A DNA stretch of 64,000 nt from Nereocystis luetkeana (taxonomy: Eukaryota; Sar; Phaeophyceae; Laminariales; Laminariaceae). Under the pieces are notes generated by a model. It was not told the origin of the DNA. It searched no databases and saw nothing but the letters and a program-made list of their open reading frames with translations. Both the position numbers and the translations under genes were made by a program. The DNA lies in NCBI GenBank assembly GCA_031213475.1, contig JARUPZ010000024.1:1674001-1738000 (forward strand), given 5' to 3'. The stretch's first letter is position 1, and every line of letters starts with the position of its first letter. Below, in pieces: positions 26,001 to 33,383 of this stretch.

Positions 26001-29000
26001 ACGTTCCCCCCATACGGTACGACCCCTAGCATTGTAACTCGGACACCGATCTGTATCGTCTACCAATCACGCAGTGGCCGTAGCTGCGATCGACAATTTT
26101 GAACCGCAGCTTTCCCTGCCGAAGTCCCAAGCGGAGAGAGCCAACCAACCGACTTAGTCTAGTCCGCACCCCCCCCCCCCCCCCCCCTCTCCCCTCTCTT
26201 TCTTCCGGGCTCACGCGCTTCATCCACTCTTTCATTCTGCTGCCACACACGACACCCTCATTTTCTTTCTCGTGCGGTTTCAACCTCCACCCTCTCTTTC
26301 TTGTGCGCTGCCGCGCTTCATGCCCAAGAGAGTTTAAGCCAACCAACCGACATAGCCTCGAAACTACCAGAGCCGAAAACCGCGCCAGTCAGATAAAAAG
26401 ACGCAGAACTCCGCCAATATTCCCACGCAACACGCAATAGTCAATCACTGTAATGCCCAGCCAATGATGACCGGTCGGAGACTCACAGTCTTCTCAGCCA
26501 AACGGCCGGTGCCACGATAGAGGGAGCACCAATTTTTCTGGGGATCCTCCTCACTCGAGGAGTTCCAACAGGCGATTGTGATAAAATTTGTAAGCCCAAA
26601 GCCTCTTAACCCCTTTAGTACCGCAGCCCCGATTTGGGGGCAAACCAGTCAAATTCCAAGTGATTTGTCCCCAAAACGGGACTGGGGTTCTAAAAGGGTC
26701 AATACTGCAGTCCCGTTTTGGAGACAACCTACTCTGACCTTGGGTGGTTTGCCCTCTAAACTCGACCGCAGTCCTAAAAGTCCACTTACACGTTGTACTA
26801 TTACGGGGGGGCATATTGAATACCTGGTATGACCTACGGTACACACAAAAACCTATATATTTCGCTATTTTTACTAACAATATTTGGTCCTATTTACTAT
26901 GGTCCCCTGTAATACCTACCTGGTAGTTATTTAACCAATTGCCGGCGTCCCCGGTGGCTTGGTAGGTGGTCCGCGTGCCTACTAAGATCATTTTCGTGGG
27001 TTCGAGTCTCACCGAGTGCATTCGTACTCGCAGGGACTTTTTCTTGCACAAGAAATTGATTTACGGAAAGCGCGAGAGCGTGAGTGAGCAACATTATATG
27101 AAACTCGACGAGCAGTGGGAATGCTGAACCCTATGCGCGATAAGAAAATGGAGGCATACAGCGGGGGGGGAGAAGGGTAGACACCTGTGACCACGACTTG
27201 TCCAGAACATCGCTGAGAGTAAATGAAACCTCCAACGAGTTAAGCTGGACAGTAAAAGTGACGATACAAAAAAAAAAAAAAAATGTAAAACACAACTACA
27301 GGAGTTCCATTGGTGTTGGACGTTTGAGAGTTGATGCGTCCTGTCAGTCAGGAATATGTAATGAAAAACATGCCACCCCGTATCGTAGCATGCGTCCAAC
27401 CAACAACCAGTCGGCGACTAAGCGTAAGCCAACTCACGGCCCTAGGAGCCACAGTATGTCTGTTCCCAATGCTGTGCACCCTCTAGCGATTTTTTCCCGT
27501 TTTGAGGCACGTCTCAGACGCCACAAGTTTCAAACAACCGACGTTTACGGAGACAGATAACTTGCAACTAGGTGTGTGGTCATTTTTGCAGCGAAGGCGT
27601 ACTGATACCATCGCAACAAAGCTTCCGACAACATCGTGCGTACAGGCATCTCGTGCGCATTTTCGTCCTTTTGTCAGGCAGTGTAACCCCCAAAGTCTCA
27701 CCTAGAAGTGTTCTTGTTCGACAATTCCTCTGCGAGAGAAATGCCCCCCTCCCGGAACGCCTCGCCCGCCTGGGAAACACACATACCAACGGGTAAATAA
27801 TAAGCAATTGGCAATCCCCACCACGCATGCGCGTGAACCGGCGGTTTATCAATACTCTGCCCTCGAGGCTACGTACCATATACCCAAGCATGACAGACAC
27901 GACGCGTATCGACCGCAAACGAAAACAGCGCATAGGACACCTGCGCGCACTTGTCGAGGTGAAGCGCACCCACTGTCATGCTGGGCGTACACACCGGTGT
28001 GTGGGTTTTTGCGGCGGGCGGGGACGAGGTGGGGCGACAGGATCTTCAACTGTATTACGGGTATCACCCCCCACCGAGATCACTCCCGCACAACAACCCC
28101 CTCCCGGTTATGAAAAAAAAAATCGAATACTTGCATAAGCAAACCCTGCGCACCACCGGGGGGGTCGTTACACACACCCCCATCAAAGGGTGCAACACCC
28201 GGGTGATAAAAAAAATGAAAAAACAACATAATTAACACCGGAGGGTGGTTTCTTGCGCCAAACACAGCGAATATGCCTGTGGGTGCTCGCAGAGCTGTGC
28301 CGGACGTCGCGCTCGCCTCGGCAGCAGCAGCAGCCCGCACGTATTATACATAGGTGACAGACAGAGTCGCAAGATGAAACGACGAAGCATTTGCCTTCAC
28401 CTTGCAGTAGTTCTCGACGCGGTCTAGTATCTTCATGGTGTACCCCTCCAGCGGCTTCAATGTCTCCTGGAACGCCCACAGGCGCTTCCGAAACATGGGC
28501 GAGTCTCGCGTGTACTCCAGCGCAGCATTGCGTCCGAGAGTCTTCGACCACGGCTCTGCGGGAGAGCACGAAGGCATCGGGGGGGCTGGGGGGAGATCGA
28601 AAACATACGGTGGGAGACCTTGCCATCTAAGGTCCCCGAGATTCGGTGTAGCGATAGACTCAGATTCCGAAGCACATGCGATCACGGGTCAGATGCCACC
28701 AGTGCAACCGGCGTGCCATACCTGGCCCCGTTCTGACCCTTACCCTCTCCGCCCGGTGAGGAACGCACGAAATATTCCGGCAGACCATGAGACACACACC
28801 CCCCGCCGCGAGACACCGCAACCCCCCCCTCCACGTTGACGGTGCAAGTCGACCGTTGTCCGAGGAGGTACTCTACCCGCCCGATCGAACGGGGGCGCTG
28901 CAAATACCGCGCTCCTATGGAGTGCGTCGCCACATTGATACTTGCATGATTCGCTGACTGTAGATGCTTCGGCACCGGTGTTCTACATGATGCCCTCGAC

Positions 29001-32000
29001 ACGACCGAAGAGATGAGCCCGCCCAGCCCACAAACTAGAGTTTGATGGTTCTACGATGCCCCACCCGGCGAACAGCTGTGGGTGTTGTAAATAAGTCCGC
29101 ACATCTGGGATACAATAGAACTACATACTTAGATCACAACCCCTGAACGTGCTCGGTTGGTGCATCCCTGGCCTCTCAGAGCTCCCACTTCCAAACCGCC
29201 TCCTTTCATTACTTGCCGGACCTTTCCAGCAGTTCTTTGTTTGCTCGGTCCGTTCTTCCTTTTTTCTTCTTTCGTTTCGTGTGCGTGCGTGTTCTCCGAG
29301 CACGGCATCGCGGGAGGACCCGGCACCGTCGCGGGTGTCAGCGGGTGCTGGCGGGTAGAGGGGGGGTTGCAAGGAACGCGGTCGCCGCTTTCGTGCCTAG
29401 GCGTCGCGTGTGCCTCGAGACACGAGAGATGCATGAACGGGCTTTGTCTGGCTTCGATTTATAATTGTTGATAGAGTATGTACGAGTTATGAAGGTCGTT
29501 CGGGAGGGCAAGATAATACTCAAGCGGTGCTTATTTTTGCGACCACGCTAAAGTTGAAAGAAGGAGGTGTGCAGTTTGAACACCAACGTTATCGAGCTGG
29601 CGAACGACGGCCACGGTGAGCACCGGGCTTCACGCGAGGCGGGCGACGGGGCTGATTGTGGCAGAGAGTGATAAAAGCTTTACCCGGACCGAATCGGTAG
29701 CGAGGTGGTCGCGAGAGGGGCGGGCGGCGTACGAGGCTGAGAGAGAAGCTCTTCTGTGCGATTTTTCGTTTCTTCATTCCCATTGGGGCTGCGGGTCTGC
29801 GGGTGTAAGGTGTTCCAATCAGGCAGAAAAATATTACACGAGAGGGGACGGGGAGTTTTTTCCTTTCCGAAATCTCGGTTTCATTTTCATTGTTTTTGCT
29901 GCTGTACCGTGCTGTACTTTCGCTTTCTTCGTACATACAGTACAGACATAGAGCATATCGAAAGAAGAAAATAAGTACAGACAGTAGTACCCTACCTGGG
30001 GTATGTACGTACGTACGACATCCGCGACGCGAAGCGTATATGTGGCATCCAAGCTGACGTCGGAGCTGTTTTTTCCTGAAGCATGGCGGCGGGACTCTTG
30101 GCATTATCAAGTCGCCGGTTTGCAACTACGATCCTTGAAAAAACTAAACTCAATCGTGGACCTCTGTTCGCTTCGCATAATTTGATGTACTTTTTTCCTT
30201 CCTGAGCGAGCGTAGCGGGCGGCGTAGGCCGCCCGCGGAGCGAAGCGCCTTGTGCATCGTACGTACGTACACGAGCCCGTGAGCTGAACTACCGGTACGT
30301 GTCTTGAACCAAGTCGCCAGAAGTCCAAACGGAAGAAACAGAGCAAACACTACTGCTAATCTAGCGTGCCACCCTGGAAAGACGGCGCCTCGTGGCCTCA
30401 CGGCACATTCTTATCTCCTACACCGGATCTCACACTCGAGCTCGAGGGAATCGTTACCATTTCATCATTATTTTTTCGTTTTTTTTCCCTTGTTTCGGAC
30501 CGGGCTATATATGGGTGTGTCCAAACAGAATCGAAAATCGAAATGGAAAGAACCAAGGCGCTGATTGGTCCCTGGCCCCACATATGTTCCCATTCGTTTT
30601 TTTAGGTTCCCAGAAAAGCAACGGTTTGCAACCCACTGCCAAAAACAAAACAAAAAGACGGCTGAAAATCGAAAAGCAAATCGGAAACACAAACGGCAAC
30701 AATTCAGCGTATCCTACTGGTCAGCGCAGCCACCTAAAATGATCATATCAGGACCGCCGCACACAATACTCAACCAACAGCTAGCACGACAACACAGCCG
30801 CGCAGACCCCCCCGTAAACAGCCAGCAGGCGAACCACAACACCAGCCCCGAAGTTCTCGGGCCTTGTTTCCCGGCGATCGAGCTAAAGCGAACATACTTT
30901 GAGGGAATTTCAAGATGATGCCCTCTAGAACTAGGTCGGAAGGCCGTTCTCAGCATAATTCAAAGTTTGATCCCGGGGCATCAACCTTGGACGCGGCACC
31001 ACCTCCATGGGAGGGTCCATGGGAGGCCCAACGACCTCCCAGGATCGGATTGTGTTCGTTTTTGACTGCTTCTGTGGTGGATCTGTGTTGCCGAGCACTA
31101 GATTGTCGGCATCTGTGCACAGTTATAATATGAACGGCTCACAGGCTGTGCTCTCCGATGTTTTTCGCCTGGAATTCAATTTTCTCACTCTGATTCTGCT
31201 TGGGCATCTCGTCTAAAATACTCTCGAAGACGAAACCATTCCGATTTTCGATTTCGATTATGTTTGGACACGCCCTCATACCTGGTACAACCGGCGTCCC
31301 CGGTGGTTTGGTAGTTGGTCCGCGTGCCTACTAAGATCAATTTCGTGGGTTCAAGTCTCACCGAGTGCATACTCGTACAGACAGTACGGAGTTTTCCTCG
31401 CATATACAAATGACTGAGTTATTGATATTAATATTGATACTCGTATACAGGAACATTCGACGAAAATCGACGAGCAGTGGGAATGCTGAACCCTACGTAT
31501 GCGCGATAAAAATAAAGGCCGGCACCGGGGGGGAGAAGGGGCGACACCTGTGACTACGGCCTGTCCAGAAGATCGCTGAGGGCAAAACCTCCTACCCGTA
31601 CGGATGCAGGGCTGGAAAGTGAAAGTGATGATTCACCCTTTTAGAACCGCAGTCCCGTTTTGGGGGCAATCCAGTCAAATTCGAAGTAGTTTGTCCCCAA
31701 AACGGGACTGCGGTCCAAAATGGGTTAAAAAAGGAAAAAAAAAAAAAAACTGGAAAAAAAAACGTTGGTGGGAGATCTGCAATTATTTGCTGATCCACCA
31801 TGTGCTCGTTTTGGTCTCAGATAGTCCGCACATCTACGGACATATCGCTGCATGGGAAATACCTGGTAACCAACTGGCTGGCATACTACTGCTGTCCAAC
31901 ACCGGTCTTGGGGCGCGTCAACGTCTAGCTTTGGCCTTAATGTAGTTGCTTTAGTCTAGGGGGCGGTCAGGGGGGGTCAGCCAATGGGTGAAACCCCGGT

Positions 32001-32656
32001 CTCATAGCATCATTACCGCGTATGATGTCGGCAACAACACTGCTGCTGTGCTACTTCTCCGTGCTACTTCTCCTGCTGTTGTTGCGCGCGTCGGCCAGGA
32101 CGCGACCTACTATAAACGCCCTTCCAGTTGCACACACGACGAAAACCAGCAGCAGCTGCTGCCGCACGGCAACAACAGAGCTCTCACCAGCATAGTTTTG
32201 GTTTATCGGTGCGGTGCCATCCTCTAGGTCCGAGTCCGAACAATCGCTCCTGGGTTGTTGCGTTTTCTCTTCTCCGGTGCGTTGCTCCGTTGCGTGATCA
32301 TCATATTTCGAGGCACCTTTCGCCGTTGTAGATGAGCTGCTCGACTGCTGCTTGCCGCTGCTTGCGCCCGCTTGAGACGCCAAACCGCCGTTCTCCCTCT
32401 TAATTTTCTTGTAGAAGTTGGAGAAATACTCGAGCTCTTCCTCCGTCTCCCGCAGTCGGTTCTCGAGCTCAAACACGCGAGACCTCAAACGATCTCGCTC
32501 GTCTTTCACTGAAACAAAATCATCTTTGTCACCAGCAGTCGTACCTTCAAGCGCAACAGCAGCAGCTTCGACGTTTGCCCAAGAATCGGATTGAATTGAT
32601 GCCGGACTGATCATTGGCGGTGGCGTGTCTCCGAGATCACTGCCCGAGAACGACAT
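3099..32656 (-). CDS. BAR-PH-ArfGAP protein (ACAP/ASAP-like Arf GTPase-activating protein), 15 exons, 3' end not found
   Basis: Hand-spliced exons in coding order: 32188-32656, 28401-28555, 27702-27769, 24780-24884, 22643-22730, 17479-17564, 14749-14831, 13680-13825, 12805-12924, 10463-10604, 8914-8998, 7553-7712, 6829-6938, 4975-5133, 3099-3183. Every junction keeps phase and the sum is 2061 bp (687 codons) without a stop. Domains: coiled coil about residues 50-90, BAR about 170-400, PH about 440-525, ArfGAP about 570-680. Proteins of this family stimulate GTP hydrolysis on Arf GTPases at curved membranes; BAR senses or bends membrane and PH binds phosphoinositides. Introns reach 5 kb and carry most transposons of the left half. 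Exon 15 ends in a good donor, so at least one more exon follows; relatives often end in ankyrin repeats, which I could not locate. The start is the first ATG of exon 1. The family call is strong; the exact subfamily is inferred. Confidence 0.88.
3184..4974. other. ArfGAP intron 14, no recognisable feature
   Basis: About 1.8 kb between the last two GAP exons. The open frames here are short and carry no family motif. No inverted or tandem repeat of note was seen. Confidence 0.5.
5186..5302 (-). mobile_element. LINE 3' end fragment
   Basis: This matches, on the minus strand, the last roughly 40 codons and short 3' UTR of the LINE at 38236-38799. Shared marks are the TTTCGAGACGGAGCACCGTT segment, the GACGATTGACCACGC segment and the ATGAGTAC terminus followed by a C-rich tail. 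The copy is 5' truncated and lies inside ArfGAP intron 13, directly beside a family A copy. Confidence 0.7.
5303..5560 (-). mobile_element. Family A retroposon copy
   Basis: The copy is related along about 230 bp to 37276-37545, including CCTCGCATCCCTACAAT, GGCAGACATTG and the GAGCTGCATCCT segment. Its 3' side (low coordinates) is C-rich on the minus strand. A G run of about 16 plus further G tracts follows near 5531-5559 on the plus strand. Confidence 0.65.
5561..6828. other. ArfGAP intron 13, right part: CAG/CTG-rich DNA
   Basis: From about 6000 to 6420 the DNA is rich in CAG, CAA and GCT triplets. This yields overlapping open frames on both strands, which I treat as low-complexity artefacts. 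No domain or splice-supported exon was found. Confidence 0.45.
7109..7236. mobile_element. M1 MITE copy
   Basis: Terminal inverted repeats start CTATTACGGGGG and CATAGTAAATAGGA on the left and end TATTTACTATGGTCCCCC on the right. The body includes the TACCTGGTA octamer seen in other copies. It lies in ArfGAP intron 12. Confidence 0.8.
7553..10604 (-). CDS. ArfGAP gene exons 10-12: PH domain and linker to the GAP domain
   Basis: Exon 10 (10463-10604) encodes VFGRKERCWYRLHSAKLYTL, a typical PH strand 1-3 region. Exon 11 (8914-8998) encodes RIPFCFLLVGDDGYRLELQA, the PH strand 5-7 region. Exon 12 (7553-7712) begins with the invariant PH tryptophan in KWMAALRRC, then a basic linker ending EFRRKNP. 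Exons 10 and 11 join in phase only if exon 10 ends at CAG|GCGAGT, a GC donor. This removes exactly the stretch that does not resemble a PH domain and leaves AIAKRPG-RIPFCF, as expected for the family. The exon 11-12 junction restores AAG (Lys) before the tryptophan. Confidence 0.82.
8357..8825. repeat. Large (TAC/CTG)n trinucleotide microsatellite
   Basis: About 470 bp of interrupted TAC, CTG, CTA and TGC triplets forms the core of ArfGAP intron 11. It produces long poly-Leu/Tyr frames on one strand and poly-Val/Ser frames on the other; none is flanked by supported coding sequence. Confidence 0.92.
9219..9474. mobile_element. hAT-like MITE with GGGTC pentamer arms
   Basis: The element begins AGGGCTGTTAACGGGTCA and ends TGACCCGCGAAACACCCC, giving imperfect terminal inverted repeats of the CAGGGGTG class typical of hAT elements. 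The interior is made of GGGTC/GACCC pentamers in inverted array. Candidate 8-bp target duplications TACTTTTC (9211-9218) and TGCTTTTC (9475-9482) match at 7 of 8 positions. It lies in ArfGAP intron 10 and has no coding capacity. Confidence 0.65.
9540..10250. repeat. Degenerate tandem and dispersed repeats with telomere-like CCCTAAC tracts
   Basis: About 9620-9780 holds imperfect units resembling TACAAGTCTAGTGGGA, each followed by a GCGAA-type stretch. From 9790 to 10230 two diverged copies share CGAACCCCGACCG-like starts and an AAAGTAGTCACGCAA-like end. CCCTAACCC-like stretches occur inside. This is intron 10 of the ArfGAP gene; no protein signal was found. Confidence 0.5.
10605..12804. other. 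ArfGAP intron 9: AAC microsatellite and unassigned DNA
   Basis: The intron contains an (AAC)n-like tract at about 10700-10800, the 102-bp tandem repeat at 11795-11999 and otherwise unassigned sequence. Short open frames on both strands have no domain features or splice support. Confidence 0.5.
11795..11999 (+). repeat. 102-bp tandem duplication
   Basis: Copies start ATGGCGCAGATAATC (11795) and ATGGCGCACATCATCC (11897) and both end CTGTTCGAGGTTTG followed by AGAAA. They are about 88% identical by eye. The repeat is intronic relative to the ArfGAP gene. Confidence 0.85.
12805..12924 (-). CDS. ArfGAP gene exon 9: Pro/Ala-rich linker into the PH domain
   Basis: A 120-bp phase-0 exon of 40 codons lies between an acceptor at 12925 (preceded by GTTGCAG) and a GTGCGT donor. 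It starts GALPPPGAPPGALAPINPR, a Pro-rich linker, and ends VADLTTEVLSADSQE. It joins to the PH exon in frame. The reading frame stays open past the donor but becomes Cys/Arg-rich and unlike a PH domain, so I end the exon at the donor. It is the least conserved-looking exon of the gene. Confidence 0.7.
12966..13050 (-). mobile_element. LINE 3' end fragment
   Basis: The minus-strand terminus ATGAGTACTCCCC and the segment around TTTCGAGACGAAGCACCGTT match the LINE 3' end at 38236-38370. It is strongly 5' truncated, about 85 bp, and lies in ArfGAP intron 8. Confidence 0.7.
13054..13130 (-). mobile_element. LINE 3' end fragment, adjacent second copy
   Basis: This is the same family and orientation as the fragment immediately to its left, sharing CGTACTCATTCGTTACTTGC and CCCTTTCGAGACGGAGG. 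Two truncated copies in tandem suggest independent insertions into a C/G-rich tail, or a local duplication. Confidence 0.68.
13392..13510. mobile_element. M1 MITE copy
   Basis: Terminal inverted repeats CTATTACAGGGGGCCATA and TTATGGTCCCCCGTAATAG flank a body with TAACAATATTTGGTCC, in the orientation opposite to the 7109 copy. It lies in ArfGAP intron 8. Confidence 0.82.
13680..28555 (-). CDS. ArfGAP gene exons 2-8: BAR domain
   Basis: Seven short exons (155, 68, 105, 88, 86, 83 and 146 bp) together encode about 240 residues with BAR-family spacing. Recognisable pieces in order are DSPMFRKRLWAFQETL (helix 1 start), AGEAFREGGISLAEEL, FSKNFKGMGDLA, IPLVEFKEGFRDLDG, EYENHLSKALDQK, FDLVRYVNQLDSKKVV and LLAFFQGGAGIFG followed by MNKRQELLGQMNKRY. 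These match the helix pattern of the BAR domains of Arf-GAPs of the ACAP/plant AGD type. The 68-bp exon 3 was predicted from a phase gap and then found at 27702-27769, with both splice sites and exactly the missing length, which supports the whole model. Confidence 0.85.
13826..14748. other. ArfGAP intron 7 with (AAC)n microsatellite
   Basis: The intron has an AAC/CAA-rich tract from about 14400 to 14600, whose core is a perfect (AAC)n. A triplet-repeat open frame of 161 codons covers it and is rejected as low complexity. Confidence 0.55.
15698..15783 (+). repeat. 44-bp tandem duplication
   Basis: CCTCGAGACTGATAGGCC occurs at 15707 and again at 15751, each followed by a TTGCCTATCATAATC-like stretch. 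Confidence 0.8.
16478..16722. repeat. Three imperfect repeats around TTTTTCGGACAACTT
   Basis: Segments starting near 16478, 16543 and 16650 share a GCCCTGGATGCTTTTCGGAC-like core followed by AACTT and an A-rich stretch. Conservation is partial and no coding role is apparent. Confidence 0.55.
18890..19110 (+). repeat. Dispersed repeat, copy 1
   Basis: It shares CTTCGTACGAG, GCGCGATCCGTGCAC, GGAGCGCGTGGCG, GGAGTGGAT and GTACGAGAGG with the copy at 20485-20700 in the same order and orientation. Roughly 75% identity by eye. A CAG-rich tail follows both copies. Confidence 0.75.
20003..20031 (+). repeat. 29-base homopolymer C tract
   Basis: An uninterrupted run of C in ArfGAP intron 5, the longest homopolymer in the window. 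Confidence 0.97.
20485..20700 (+). repeat. Dispersed repeat, copy 2
   Basis: Second copy of the 18890-19110 repeat, with the same block order and a diverged CAG/CAA-rich tail to about 20930. Two further weakly related tails occur near 21020-21230 and 21380-21630. Confidence 0.75.
22207..22278 (+). repeat. 37-bp tandem duplication
   Basis: The unit starting ACATCATATTGGTTTTGATT is present at 22207 and 22244 without mismatch over the 35 bases shared before the second copy ends. Confidence 0.92.
22731..24779. other. ArfGAP intron 4: ACC microsatellite and one unassigned ORF
   Basis: The intron contains an ACC/CAC-rich tract (about 24560-24770), a CCCTAACCCTAAC stretch at 24151 and the open frame at 23829-24134. 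No other exon evidence was seen. Confidence 0.5.
23829..24134 (+). CDS. Hypothetical 101-codon ORF inside an intron, opposite strand
   Basis: ATG to TAG frame with a mixed, non-repetitive composition (for example GNYPRGDSFPDPDLLNES near residues 50-67). I recognise no family, and no promoter or splice context is visible. It may be a small gene, a retroposed fragment or chance; it lies antisense within intron 4 of the ArfGAP gene, just before a telomere-like CCCTAACCCTAAC. Confidence 0.2.
   Translation: MFLSVPIKHLETIKIMTGNPTLGCQRGLKHQAGHGKSGYREALWEYGGIEGNYPRGDSFPDPDLLNESIPPTITFTQQHWSAIKRGGRIKPWPIFDEYVNK
25471..25588. mobile_element. M1 MITE copy
   Basis: The left end TTTACGGGGGATAGAGTAAA is slightly degraded; the right end is TACCATGGTCCCTCGTAATAG. 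The body shares ACACACAAAAACCTACCAGG with the 13392 and 26798 copies. Confidence 0.8.
25793..25883. mobile_element. M2 palindromic MITE copy
   Basis: Its arms are the best paired of the family at the outer ends: TTAGGGCAAAAACTGCAGTC on the left and GACTGCAGTTTGCCCTAA on the right, with a short A/T-rich loop. The palindrome could fold into a hairpin. Confidence 0.8.
26168..26187 (+). repeat. 20-base homopolymer C tract
   Basis: A run of C in ArfGAP intron 3, one of several long C/G runs in the window. Confidence 0.95.
26607..26780. mobile_element. Two adjacent M2 palindromic MITE copies
   Basis: The first spans about 26607-26700 (arm ACCCCTTTAGTACCGCAG) and the second about 26701-26780 (arm ACTGCAGTCCCGTTTTGG). 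The head-to-tail pairing suggests insertion of one next to the other or unequal exchange. Confidence 0.75.
26798..26914. mobile_element. M1 MITE copy
   Basis: The copy starts CTATTACGGGGGGGCATATT and ends ATTTACTATGGTCCCCTGTA. It follows directly after the M2 pair and precedes the SINE. Confidence 0.82.
26941..27283 (+). mobile_element. tRNA-derived SINE, copy 1
   Basis: The head resembles a tRNA gene with an A-box-like TGGCTTGGTAGG and a B-box-like GGTTCGAGTCTC, about 57 bp apart. The body shares GACGAGCAGTGGGAATGCTG, a G-run plus GAGAAGGG, and CACCTGTGAC with copy 2 at 31290. It ends in a run of about 16 A (27268-27283). These are standard SINE hallmarks: Pol III promoter head, family body and A tail. 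It lies in ArfGAP intron 3 on the strand opposite the gene. Confidence 0.85.
30513..31275. mobile_element. Non-autonomous DNA transposon with about 34-bp inverted ends
   Basis: The left end GGGTGTGTCCAAACAGAATC and following CGAAAATCGAAATGG pair with the right end CCATTCCGATTTTCGATTTC plus GATTATGTTTGGACACGCCC. The interior has no transposase signature. I could not identify a convincing target-site duplication, so the superfamily is undecided. Confidence 0.6.
31290..31632 (+). mobile_element. tRNA-derived SINE, copy 2
   Basis: The head has A-box-like TGGTTTGGTAGTTGG and B-box-like GGTTCAAGTCTC. The body matches copy 1 (26941) through GACGAGCAGTGGGAATGCTG, GCGCGATAA, the G-run, CACCTGTGAC and CCTGTCCAG. 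The 3' part (GGAAAGTGAAAGTGATGATT) aligns with copy 1 up to its A tail, which is lost here where an M2 element begins. Confidence 0.85.
31635..31727. mobile_element. M2 palindromic MITE copy
   Basis: The arms ACCCTTTTAGAACCGCAGTC and CGGGACTGCGGTCCAAAATG flank the CAAATTCGAAG-type loop. It abuts the SINE on its left. Confidence 0.82.
32188..32656 (-). CDS. ArfGAP gene exon 1: initiator ATG and N-terminal coiled-coil extension
   Basis: The exon opens with ATG (protein begins MSFSGSDLGD) and runs 156 codons plus one base to a GTGAGA donor. Residues about 50-90 (from VKDERDRLRSRVFELENRLR) are a charged heptad-like coiled coil. A Ser-rich and acidic linker follows, with SDCSDSDLEDG near the end. 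The phase-1 end joins exactly to the AG start of exon 2, giving NYA-E-PWSKTLG. Canonical ACAP proteins start close to the BAR domain, so this 157-residue extension is unusual. I see no clear TATA box or initiator upstream. Confidence 0.8.
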
Positions 32657-33383
32657 TCTTTGCTCCGTGTGAAGGAGCCTGAGTCACGCAGCGTCAGGTG
32701 CAGGAAGTAGGCAGCAGAAGCAGCCTGCACATGGGAAAGGACACCAAAAACTGAAAAACCCACCCATCTGCGCCTTTTGGAGTGTACTTATACCCCAAGT
32801 TGACATAGCCTTCCAAATCTATACGTACGTGCGCCAACGGCGCGTACACGCCAGATCCCCATCCAATGGGAATGACTATTCCCATTGTCCCCATCATGGG
32901 CGCCAGAGGGCGTGTACCGCTTGCTACAAATTTGGTTCGTGAAGCCTCGACCCCTACCATACGCCGCAAGCGGTAACTCCGCATCCCCGTGAAGCCAGAG
33001 ATGAACTGCTGACGCCCATTCAAGTTATGTAGGAGATCGCAAGACAGATCACGTTAGGATATTCGTGCCTTTTTAGAGGTGTATTCTTGTTGATGCACCG
33101 CGCACGGCTTGCGTCCACACTGACTGTTATGTGTCTTCAAGTCCTCCAGACAGAGTGTTCGGACAGAATGATCTACGAGTACACGACCCTCCGGTCTTGT
33201 GTGTGTTCATTTATATGGTTGCTATGATATGAGGCGTGGCCTACACCTACACCGCAAGCACGTCGTACATCGTACATGACAATACATATAATACTGCTGT
33301 ACTGAGTCCAACGTGAAGCAGATGAGATAGCCCAAAAAATCGAAATCTCAAATATCCTTGAAAAACTTTTTTTATATATTATT
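32657..33383. other. Upstream flank of the ArfGAP gene
   Basis: The first 700 bp upstream of the inferred ATG should contain the promoter and 5' UTR. I see no TATA box or CCAAT box placed convincingly. A minus-strand 109-codon frame at 32694-33023 has no family similarity and may be chance or an upstream exon. Confidence 0.35.

Larger units (their letters stand above)
24885..27701. other. ArfGAP intron 3: MITE and SINE cluster
   Basis: The intron carries, left to right, M1 (25471), M2 (25793), a 20-base C run (26168-26187), two adjacent M2 copies (26607-26780), M1 (26798) and a tRNA-derived SINE (26941). The rest is unassigned. Confidence 0.6.
28556..32187. other. ArfGAP intron 1 (3.6 kb) with DNA transposon and SINE
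   Basis: The intron holds the 763-bp TIR element (30513-31275), SINE copy 2 (31290-31632) and an M2 copy (31635-31727) in direct succession. Between 28556 and 30512 nothing recognisable was found. Confidence 0.55.

Noticed and set aside
26941..27015. Functional tRNA gene
   Set aside because: The A and B boxes are tRNA-like, but the sequence does not fold convincingly as a full cloverleaf and it is followed by a repeated body and A tail, as in a SINE.
32694..33023. 109-codon frame upstream of the ArfGAP start as an additional 5' exon
   Set aside because: No donor joins it in phase to exon 1, which has its own ATG, and no domain resemblance was found.
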